A model generated the notes under the pieces. It saw only the letters and a list, made by a program, of their open reading frames with translations, searched no databases and had not been told where the DNA came from. From Candidatus Yonathbacteria bacterium (GTDB lineage: Bacteria; Patescibacteriota; Minisyncoccia; Phycocordibacterales; UBA1550): 5,154 bases of DNA. This document shows positions 1 through 3,173 of this stretch, piece by piece (within the stretch, counting starts at the first letter, position 1; every line of letters begins with the position of its first letter). The stretch lies in assembly GCA_003489395.1 (NCBI GenBank), contig DNMN01000037.1, positions 140 through 5,293 on the forward strand. The letters are read 5' to 3'. Both the position numbers and the translations under genes were made by a program.

Positions 1-153
1 GTGACGGGATATTTGTACGGCGGTGATATTTCGCGCAAGAAAAAACTTTGGGAGAAACAGAAAAAAGGAAAAAAGAAACTTCAAGCGCAAGGAACTGTGG
101 ACATTCCACACGAGGTATTTTTGAAGATGGTTAGAGGTGGAAGCGAAAACTAG
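1..153 (+). CDS. lepA: Elongation factor 4 (LepA), C-terminal end only
   Basis: This is the last 50 residues of the ribosome-associated GTPase EF4/LepA, which acts on stalled or mistranslocated ribosomes. The gene starts upstream of the window. The frame reads [21 protein letters not shown] and then [11 protein letters not shown] before a TAG stop. This matches the conserved LepA C-terminal signature ([18 protein letters not shown], then V.IPQEAFL), part of the lysine-rich tail that contacts the ribosome. The GTPase and EF-G-like domains are not visible. The stop codon lies inside the stem of the following hairpin, so the end of the gene and its terminator share bases. The first codon of the window (GTG) is internal and not a start. 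Confidence 0.95.
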   Translation: MTGYLYGGDISRKKKLWEKQKKGKKKLQAQGTVDIPHEVFLKMVRGGSEN

Positions 154-200
154 TTGCATAATAAGCTCACGGTCGTGAGCTTATTATGCAACTAGTTTTT
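146..200 (+). terminator. 25-bp perfect hairpin terminator overlapping the lepA stop
   Basis: Bases 146-170 are perfectly complementary to 175-199 around a GGTC loop (171-174). The 3' arm ends in five T residues (196-200), with A residues opposite at 146-149. This is the form of a Rho-independent terminator for lepA, with an unusually long, flawless stem. The lepA stop TAG (151-153) and the preceding codon lie inside the left arm. Because the arms are A-rich and T-rich at their outer ends, it may also stop transcription arriving on the minus strand from the small gene at 226-339. Confidence 0.85.
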
Positions 201-225
201 CAAAAAAAAGATACGAACGAGAAGG

Positions 226-339
226 TTAGTTAGAAAGAGATGGTGCAGCGTATAGAAGCACCATGCTTACAATAACGAGGAGAGCGACAACTACTCCAAA
301 CGTATTCCAGTATCTCTTGTATTTTTTATCGAACATCAT
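226..339 (-). CDS. Small single-pass membrane protein, 37 aa, unknown function
   Basis: Reading the minus strand from ATG at 337-339 (or a doubled ATG at 334-336) gives a 37-residue peptide ending at TAA (226-228). The N-terminus is charged and aromatic (MMFDKKYKRYWN). One strongly hydrophobic segment follows, about residues 14-31 (FGVVVALLVIVSMVLLYA), then a short polar tail. A Lys/Arg-rich N-terminus before one helix suggests the tail faces outward. It diverges from the septum-formation-initiator gene and converges on the lepA terminator, filling a gap that would otherwise be empty. There is no clear Shine-Dalgarno sequence; the upstream bases on its strand are rich in C. I do not recognise a family. 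It could be chance, but the clean amphipathic-then-hydrophobic layout and good codons argue for a real gene. Confidence 0.55.
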   Translation of the reverse strand: MMFDKKYKRYWNTFGVVVALLVIVSMVLLYAAPSLSN

Positions 340-369
340 AACGGGGTGTAAAATTAACTATTATTCTCG

Positions 370-380
370 TATACTATACT
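370..380 (+). promoter_or_regulatory. Possible -10 elements of a near-leaderless promoter for the 385 gene
   Basis: Two overlapping TATACT hexamers (370-375 and 375-380) lie just upstream of the GTG start at 385. Initiation from the first would begin near 382, leaving almost no leader, which agrees with the absence of a Shine-Dalgarno sequence. There is no good -35. The stretch is nearly palindromic and could equally feed the divergent small gene at 226-339. Confidence 0.4.
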
Positions 381-384
381 AGAA

Positions 385-768
385 GTGATTCCATTTCAAG
401 GTCGTCAAAAATTAAGGAAAATTCTATATTCCAAGGTGACTCTTTTAGTCCTCGCCGTCTTGGTGTTTTTTGTTGGGAGAGGGGCGTGGAATACCCATCA
501 GAAGGCTCAAATTGCGCGTTCTGAGCGGAATATTGCCGAACGTTCGCTAACGGAGCTGGAATCACGAGCCTCCGAGCTACAGGCAAGTTTGATTCGCCTT
601 AAAAGCGCCCGAGGAATAGAGGAGGAAGTTAGGCAAAAATATACAGTCGCGCGCCCTGGAGAGGAGGTGGTCATCGTTGTTGACGATAGTGTGAAAAAAG
701 GAGAGAATGGTGAAACCGTGGCCGAAAAAGGCTTTCTAAAGACAGTTCTTTCTTTTTTTAGTTTCTGA
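385..768 (+). CDS. Septum formation initiator family protein (FtsB/DivIC-like)
   Basis: This 127-residue protein has the FtsB/DivIC layout: a basic cytoplasmic N-terminus (residues 1-17, GRQKLRKILYSK), one transmembrane helix (about 18-35), then a periplasmic coiled coil (about 38-75, rich in E, L, R and A). The family's terminal region follows (RGIEEEVRQKYTVARPGEEVVIVV, 76-99). FtsB/DivIC proteins bridge the divisome with FtsL and FtsQ/DivIB, so a role in septal cell-wall synthesis is likely. An extra tail (100-127) is charged and then hydrophobic (FLKTVLSFFSF); its role is unknown. The start is GTG, chosen because it keeps the basic N-terminus and sits right after the -10-like sequence. The stop is TGA. 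It stands alone rather than in a division cluster. Confidence 0.85.
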   Translation: MIPFQGRQKLRKILYSKVTLLVLAVLVFFVGRGAWNTHQKAQIARSERNIAERSLTELESRASELQASLIRLKSARGIEEEVRQKYTVARPGEEVVIVVDDSVKKGENGETVAEKGFLKTVLSFFSF

Positions 769-777
769 ATACTTGCA

Positions 778-797
778 GGTATAAGAGTACTTATACC
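778..797 (+). repeat. 8-bp hairpin after the septum gene
   Basis: GGTATAAG (778-785) pairs perfectly with CTTATACC (790-797) around AGTA. There is no T tract, so it is not a classical terminator. Its right arm, continued to CCG (792-799), is also complementary to the first bases of tRNA-Gly (855-862), giving two alternative pairings. Confidence 0.6.
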
Positions 798-807
798 CGT
801 GGCACTC

Positions 808-847
808 GCGAGAAATGAGGCTGCGCAAGCACTCCTCGTTTCGTCGC
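808..847 (+). repeat. Long hairpin immediately upstream of tRNA-Gly
   Basis: Bases 808-820 pair with 834-847: nine consecutive pairs next to the loop (one G-T), one bulged base (843), then four more pairs. The apical part can fold again as TGC-GCAA-GCA (822-831), a GNRA tetraloop. It lies seven bases before the tRNA 5' end. It has no T tract and probably acts as a 3' end structure of the septum-gene mRNA, or as part of the tRNA precursor leader. Confidence 0.6.
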
Positions 848-853
848 TCATTT

Positions 854-924
854 GCGGGTATAGTTTAGTGGTAGGATGCGACCTTCCCAAGGTTGAGACC
901 CGAGTTCGATTCTCGGTACCCGCA
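854..924 (+). tRNA. tRNA-Gly(CCC)
   Basis: The full cloverleaf can be drawn by eye. The acceptor is GCGGGTA (854-860) with TACCCGC (917-923). The D arm begins at 863. The anticodon stem CGACC/GGTTG closes the loop TTCCCAA, with anticodon CCC at 886-888. The variable loop is four bases, and the T arm is CCGAG/CTCGG around TTCGATT. The discriminator is A at 924, and CCA is not encoded, so the CCA-adding enzyme must complete it. It reads GGG codons. It shares a transcription direction with the flanking genes. No dedicated promoter is obvious upstream; the preceding 85 bases are filled by hairpins. Confidence 0.95.
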
Positions 925-988
925 CAAAAAGACTGGCGTCACATTGTCTAATGTGGTAAAATAGACAGGTTCTTGGGGAAACCCATTT

Positions 989-997
989 TGATAGAAT
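989..997 (+). promoter_or_regulatory. Extended -10 promoter for the glutaredoxin gene
   Basis: TG-A-TAGAAT forms an extended -10 (hexamer 992-997). The predicted start near 1004 leaves a leader of about ten bases before the ATG at 1014, with no Shine-Dalgarno sequence. The -35 region (around 970-975, TTCTTG) is poor. A second extended -10, TGG-TAAAAT at 954-962, lies further upstream and is an alternative. Confidence 0.45.
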
Positions 998-1013
998 TTT
1001 AACTTTAAATCAC

Positions 1014-1247
1014 ATGAAAGAAGTAACAATTTACACGACTCCAACTTGCGGATATTGCAAAATGGCAAAAGAGTTTTTCACTGAGAATAATGTGAACTAC
1101 ACAGAATACAATGTAGGAACAGATCTTGAAAAACGAAAAGAAATGATTGATAGGAGTGGTCAAATGGGAGTTCCTGTTATCTTTGTAGGAGATGAAATGA
1201 CTGTCGGTTTTGATAAGCCAAAACTCGCTGGGCTGCTTGGTCTGTAG
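1014..1247 (+). CDS. Glutaredoxin / NrdH-like thiol redoxin
   Basis: This 77-residue protein has a complete minimal thioredoxin fold: beta strand EVTIYTT, active site C12-G-Y-C15, a helix, a second strand (VNYTEYNV, 27-34), the cis-proline loop GVPV (Pro54), and the C-terminal GFDKPKL motif (65-71). Members of this group (glutaredoxin, NrdH, YruB type) reduce disulfides in the cytoplasm, for example on ribonucleotide reductase, using thioredoxin reductase or glutathione; the partner here is unknown. The length is normal for the group. The ATG start gives the expected first strand. It is followed by a strong terminator and lies between two tRNA genes, so it is probably transcribed from its own promoter. 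Confidence 0.93.
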   Translation: MKEVTIYTTPTCGYCKMAKEFFTENNVNYTEYNVGTDLEKRKEMIDRSGQMGVPVIFVGDEMTVGFDKPKLAGLLGL

Positions 1248-1273
1248 TATTTTGAAAGTTTTTAGAGAAAATT

Positions 1274-1298
1274 AAAAGGGGGCATCTGCCCCTTTTTC
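1274..1298 (+). terminator. Intrinsic terminator between the glutaredoxin gene and tRNA-Arg
   Basis: Bases 1274-1283 pair with 1288-1297 around ATCT (one G-T pair), giving a GC-rich stem ending in five T residues (1293-1297). It ends two bases before tRNA-Arg begins (1300), so the tRNA can only be made by read-through or from a promoter I cannot see. Confidence 0.85.
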
Positions 1299-1299
1299 T

Positions 1300-1374
1300 G
1301 CCCTTGTAGTTCAACGGATAGAACAGTTCCGTCCTAAGGAATAGATGTAAGTTCGATTCTTGCCAAGGGCACCA
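1300..1374 (+). tRNA. tRNA-Arg(CCT), CCA encoded
   Basis: The acceptor is GCCCTTG (1300-1306) with CAAGGGC (1364-1370). The D stem is GTTC/GAAC, and the anticodon stem GTTCC/GGAAT closes loop GTCCTAA with anticodon CCT (1333-1335). The variable loop is AGAT. The T stem GTAAG/CTTGC contains one T-G pair around TTCGATT. Discriminator A is followed by an encoded CCA (1372-1374), unlike the other two tRNAs here. It decodes AGG. The next promoter's -35 starts only eight bases after the tRNA ends. Confidence 0.94.
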
Positions 1375-1381
1375 AAAATGC

Positions 1382-1409
1382 TTGACAAAGCTGTCATATA
1401 TGCTAGTAT
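1382..1409 (+). promoter_or_regulatory. Strong promoter of the 1452 gene (TTGACA, 16 bp, TGC-TAGTAT)
   Basis: A consensus -35 TTGACA (1382-1387) is followed by a 16-bp spacer and an extended -10: TGC then TAGTAT (1404-1409). Transcription should start near 1416. It is among the best matches to a housekeeping sigma-factor promoter in the window, and has the same geometry as those of the genes at 2104 and 2628. Confidence 0.75.
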
Positions 1410-1416
1410 CTCTCTA

Positions 1417-1445
1417 CCAGCAATCCGCTGGATTTTTTTGAAAGG
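1417..1445 (+). promoter_or_regulatory. 5' leader hairpin plus T tract and Shine-Dalgarno (1452 gene)
   Basis: CCAGC (1417-1421) pairs with GCTGG (1427-1431) around AATCC, starting at about +2 of the predicted transcript. Seven T residues (1433-1439) follow, then the Shine-Dalgarno-like AAAGG (1441-1445), six bases before the GTG start. It looks like a terminator at the mRNA 5' end: either an attenuator or a 5' stabilising stem with a U-rich ribosome standby site. Confidence 0.6.
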
Positions 1446-1451
1446 TTCTTT

Positions 1452-1937
1452 GTGAAAAAAATCATCATTGCTTCAATTGTTGCAGTATCTATGATCTCTG
1501 TTGCGTCAATGGCCGGCGAACTCAAGCTCCCGCTTGATTCTGCCCGCTCAGACGTTGCGCCGAACAACCAAAAAAAGGTTCAAGTTGTGGAGCGAACGAA
1601 TCTCTCGTTGAGGAGTTCAACCACTCCTACAACAATGACGGTGGAACAGCTGGTCGCAAACCGGCCGACGATCCAGTATGCCAGTATGAAAGGTGGAACC
1701 AAACTTTGCACCACCGATGGCAGTACATGCGTTTCCGCCGAAACCAAGCCTACGACCATCAAGGTCGCAACATTCGTGAACGGTATCGGTTCGCCGAAAA
1801 ATGTACGTTCTGTGTCCCGCAAAGCCTTTGACGAGCGCAAAATGCTCGTGAAGGCAAGCGGTGGCCCGATCTACTTGGACTGCCAAGTGGTGGACGGCAG
1901 AAATACCGGCAACTGCCGAGTTGCATCAGACGTGTAG
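1452..1937 (+). CDS. Secreted protein with four cysteines, 161 aa, unknown function
   Basis: The N-terminus is a clear Sec signal peptide: MKKIII, a hydrophobic core to about residue 19, and a likely signal-peptidase site after ASMA (21|22). The mature part (about 140 residues) begins with a Ser/Thr/Asn-rich low-complexity stretch (about 30-65), probably flexible. Two short cysteine hairpin candidates follow: C86-x6-C93 and C144-x10-C155, likely disulfides outside the cytoplasm. I recognise no family. The GTG start is supported by the Shine-Dalgarno AAAGG and the signal peptide. G and C at third codon positions look more frequent than in neighbouring genes, which may mean high expression or different ancestry. 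It has its own strong promoter and terminator, so it is a monocistronic, probably well expressed, exported or surface protein. Confidence 0.8.
   Translation: MKKIIIASIVAVSMISVASMAGELKLPLDSARSDVAPNNQKKVQVVERTNLSLRSSTTPTTMTVEQLVANRPTIQYASMKGGTKLCTTDGSTCVSAETKPTTIKVATFVNGIGSPKNVRSVSRKAFDERKMLVKASGGPIYLDCQVVDGRNTGNCRVASDV
1673..1688 (+). repeat. Tandem 8-bp duplication inside the secreted-protein gene
   Basis: CCAGTATG occurs twice back to back. The unit is not a multiple of three, yet the reading frame makes sense on both sides (signal peptide before, cysteine hairpins after). It is therefore either old and fixed, or coincidental. Confidence 0.6.
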
Positions 1938-1948
1938 CAAAAACATAA

Positions 1949-1997
1949 GAGGCCGAAAGCCTCGGCCGTGGAGATTTTCTCCACGGCTTTTTCTTTT
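1949..1997 (+). terminator. Double hairpin terminator after the secreted-protein gene
   Basis: A first hairpin GAGGC/GCCTC (1949-1963) is followed by a ten-pair stem, 1965-1974 with 1978-1987, closed by TTT. Then comes a T-rich tail (five T, C, four T; 1988-1997). The second hairpin with its tail is a strong Rho-independent terminator. Confidence 0.9.
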
Positions 1998-2010
1998 GGT
2001 ATTGTAGGGG

Positions 2011-2038
2011 TTGACTCTTTTTATGTCGGTGGTATGCT
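2011..2038 (+). promoter_or_regulatory. Promoter of the 2104 gene (TTGACT, 16 bp, TGG-TATGCT)
   Basis: The -35 is TTGACT (2011-2016), the spacer is 16 bp, and the extended -10 is TGG followed by TATGCT (2033-2038). The predicted start is near 2045, giving a leader of about 60 bases. Confidence 0.7.
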
Positions 2039-2045
2039 TGTAAAT

Positions 2046-2096
2046 GGCAAGAAGTTCTTTGCCTTTTTTGTTTTTTTTAAACCTAACTTAAAGGGG
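2046..2096 (+). promoter_or_regulatory. 5' leader hairpin plus T tract and Shine-Dalgarno (2104 gene)
   Basis: GGCAA (2046-2050) pairs with TTGCC (2059-2063), beginning at about +2 of the predicted transcript. A tract of six T, one G and eight T follows (2064-2078). The ribosome-binding site AAGGGG (2091-2096) lies seven bases before the ATG. This is the same order of elements as in front of the 1452 gene. Confidence 0.55.
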
Positions 2097-2103
2097 AAGT
2101 ATC

Positions 2104-2523
2104 ATGGCTAAAAAAGCCAAAGTTGTAACTCCGAATGTTGTTGAAGTTGTACTGCCACACGGTTTTGTGGCTATACCAACTGTCGCAATGGAACTTGACG
2201 TAGAGAAGCTCAAAAGAGCTATCACTCCGCGCATGGATTCATTGCGTAAGGCGATTGGAACCAGCAAGGCCGAGAAGCTTTCTGTGTTTTGTACAGAGTG
2301 CCTTCATTTTGGCAAGACAGTCTATGTGACAGTCGTTGCAAAAATGACAGCATCAGGCGGGGAAGGGCAGTCGTATCTGTGCATATGCCCATGCGGAGAT
2401 GGCATGGACACATTCACCATCAGTAGCCTGTTCCTTAAGGCTGTTTCCATCAACAAAAAGAAATCGGCAGGTCTTGTGGATATTGTTTATCCACATCAAC
2501 AAAAAGTTGCATACGCAACATAA
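2104..2523 (+). CDS. Unknown protein with possible zinc-ribbon cysteines, 139 aa
   Basis: I do not recognise a family. The protein has a Lys-rich start (MAKKAKVV), a beta-like segment (10-28), and a charged helical segment (31-58, ELDVEKLKRAITPRMDSLRKAI). A central cysteine pattern follows: C63-x2-C66, and C93-x-C95-x-C97 about 27 residues later. Two knuckles at that spacing could bind one zinc ion, as in zinc ribbons, though the second knuckle is CxCxC rather than CxxC. No signal peptide or membrane helix is seen, so it is probably cytoplasmic. The ATG is backed by a good Shine-Dalgarno sequence, and the gene has its own promoter and terminator. The C-terminal part (105-139) has alternating hydrophobic strands. 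Confidence 0.8.
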   Translation: MAKKAKVVTPNVVEVVLPHGFVAIPTVAMELDVEKLKRAITPRMDSLRKAIGTSKAEKLSVFCTECLHFGKTVYVTVVAKMTASGGEGQSYLCICPCGDGMDTFTISSLFLKAVSINKKKSAGLVDIVYPHQQKVAYAT

Positions 2524-2543
2524 TAAGTACAATAACCTTTTGG

Positions 2544-2571
2544 AAGCCCATTCTTAACGATGGGCTTTTTT
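2544..2571 (+). terminator. Intrinsic terminator after the 2104 gene
   Basis: AAGCCCAT (2544-2551) pairs with ATGGGCTT (2560-2567) around an eight-base loop, followed by a run of six T (2566-2571). The promoter of the next gene begins 23 bases downstream. Confidence 0.9.
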
Positions 2572-2593
2572 ACTGCCTTAAACTAGCCATAAT

Positions 2594-2621
2594 TTGATTT
2601 TTGGCTCAAATTTGGTATAGT
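2594..2621 (+). promoter_or_regulatory. Leaderless promoter of the 2628 gene (TTGATT, 16 bp, TGG-TATAGT)
   Basis: The -35 is TTGATT (2594-2599), the spacer is 16 bp, and the extended -10 is TGG then TATAGT (2616-2621). Six bases separate the hexamer from the ATG at 2628, so the A of the start codon falls at the expected +1. This decides the start: an upstream TTG at 2601 would lie inside the promoter spacer. Confidence 0.7.
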
Positions 2622-2627
2622 TCTCGT

Positions 2628-2915
2628 ATGGAATTGGATTCGCGAAAGCTAGATGAACTTTTGGAAATAACGCATGAGAACAACAAGATTCTCCGCTCTA
2701 TGCGTCGCGCGCAACGATGGAGCTCATTGTTTAGGTTTGTTTATTGGGCGGTAATTTTAGGATCTATCCTTGGGGTATATTATTACTTCCAGCCAACGAT
2801 TCAAAAGTACATGAATACATTCCAGACTTCAATTGGCATTATCCAAAATTTTGAAAAGGCCGCTGGTTCAATTCCTACAGATGTGCAGGCAGTGAAAAAT
2901 TTGATTCAGAAGTAG
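2628..2915 (+). CDS. Small one-helix membrane protein, 95 aa
   Basis: The 95-residue product has a cytoplasmic amphipathic N-terminus (LDSRKLDELLEITHENNKIL, 3-22) that could form a coiled coil. A basic patch follows (RSMRRAQR, 23-30), then one transmembrane helix (about 33-54, FRFVYWAVILGSILGVYYYF), and an outward-facing amphipathic tail ending in LIQK. The basic patch before the helix predicts N-in topology. Proteins of this style (LDE.L..T.ENNK.LR.MRR.QRW) recur as uncharacterised genes in Parcubacteria; their function is not known to me. The ATG at 2628 is preferred over a TTG nine codons upstream because of the promoter. The TAG stop lies partly inside the next hairpin. Confidence 0.8.
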   Translation: MELDSRKLDELLEITHENNKILRSMRRAQRWSSLFRFVYWAVILGSILGVYYYFQPTIQKYMNTFQTSIGIIQNFEKAAGSIPTDVQAVKNLIQK

Positions 2916-2938
2916 GATTTTCGCGAAGCGAAAATCCT
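2914..2938 (+). repeat. 11-bp perfect hairpin with GCGAAGC core over the stop codon
   Basis: Bases 2914-2924 pair with 2928-2938 around GAA. The centre is GCGAAGC (2923-2929), the sequence of the extraordinarily stable DNA mini-hairpin with a GNA triloop. The left arm includes the last two bases of the upstream gene's TAG stop. There is no T tract directly after it, so it is not a standard terminator, though a T run follows at 2954-2960. Confidence 0.7.
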
Positions 2939-2945
2939 TGTCAGT

Positions 2946-2954
2946 TGCTATAAT
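2946..2954 (+). promoter_or_regulatory. Consensus extended -10 (TGC-TATAAT) upstream of tRNA-Phe
   Basis: TGC followed by a perfect TATAAT (2949-2954) would start transcription near 2961, giving a precursor of about 87 bases before tRNA-Phe that contains the partial tRNA copy. No -35 is seen, because that region is occupied by the preceding hairpin. Confidence 0.55.
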
Positions 2955-2973
2955 TTTTTTAAATTTTGCATTT

Positions 2974-2995
2974 GCCGAGGTAGCTGACATGGTAG
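2974..2995 (+). pseudogene. Partial copy of the tRNA-Phe 5' part
   Basis: The 22 bases match the first 22 bases of tRNA-Phe (3048-3069) at 19 positions, with the first 12 identical (GCCGAGGTAGCT). The start lies 74 bp before the tRNA start, which is one tRNA length plus one base. After base 2995 the resemblance is lost and no matching 3' acceptor strand exists, so it cannot fold as a tRNA. It is either a decayed tandem tRNA copy or a short duplication of the tRNA 5' end. Confidence 0.6.
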
Positions 2996-3003
2996 TTAAA
3001 GAT

Positions 3004-3031
3004 TTAACAGAGGTAAAAAGTAAGATATAGG
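3004..3031 (+). promoter_or_regulatory. Possible proximal promoter for tRNA-Phe
   Basis: TTAACA (3004-3009) and TATAGG (3026-3031) are separated by 16 bp, the spacing seen at the other promoters here. Transcription would start near 3038, ten bases before the mature tRNA. Confidence 0.35.
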
Positions 3032-3047
3032 TTAAAGTATAGAATAT

Positions 3048-3120
3048 GCCGAGGTAGCTCAGTTGGTAGAGCATTCGCCTGAAGAGCGAGGGGTCACCAG
3101 TTCAACCCTGGTCCTCGGCA
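3048..3120 (+). tRNA. tRNA-Phe(GAA)
   Basis: This is a textbook cloverleaf. The acceptor is GCCGAGG (3048-3054) with CCTCGGC (3113-3119). The D arm is GCTC/GAGC. The anticodon stem TTCGC/GCGAG closes loop CTGAAGA with anticodon GAA (3081-3083). The variable loop is five bases, and the T arm is ACCAG/CTGGT around TTCAACC. The discriminator is A (3120), and CCA is not encoded. The last nine bases are also the left end of the downstream palindrome, so the 3' acceptor strand has three copies of its complement nearby (2974, 3048, 3166). Confidence 0.96.
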
Positions 3121-3173
3121 CATTAATAAAAAAACCGCACAATTGTGCGGTTTTTTTATTAATGTGCCGAGGA
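3112..3173. terminator. 62-bp perfect palindrome, bidirectional terminator
   Basis: Every base from 3112 to 3173 pairs with its mirror position about the centre 3142/3143, giving a 29-bp stem if AATT is the loop. The core is CCGCAC/GTGCGG with seven A on the left and seven T (3151-3157) on the right, so a shorter inner hairpin terminates transcription on either strand. It serves tRNA-Phe on the plus strand and the valS-protease-hsp20 operon on the minus strand. The outer part repeats the tRNA's terminal bases in inverted form (GTGCCGAGG at 3164-3172). Confidence 0.88.

Noticed and set aside
766..880. TGA stop of the septum gene read as glycine, extending the frame through the spacer into tRNA-Gly
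   Set aside because: The frame stays open for some distance, but the protein already ends after its usual domain, the extension would run into a tRNA gene, and no other in-frame TGA occurs in the window. The recoded lineages (SR1, Gracilibacteria) are not suggested by the other genes.
974..989. GNRA hairpin TGGG-GAAA-CCCA with four T as a terminator for tRNA-Gly
   Set aside because: The stem is only four pairs and the T run is short; it overlaps the glutaredoxin promoter region. Possible but too weak to list.
2601..2627. TTG start at 2601 for the small membrane protein
   Set aside because: The first nine codons coincide with the promoter spacer and -10 element, and the ATG at 2628 sits at the predicted transcription start.
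2974..3120. tRNA-Phe as an attachment site of an integrated element
   Set aside because: The duplicated part is the tRNA 5' end only 74 bp away, not a 3' end bounding an insert, and no integrase or foreign genes lie between.
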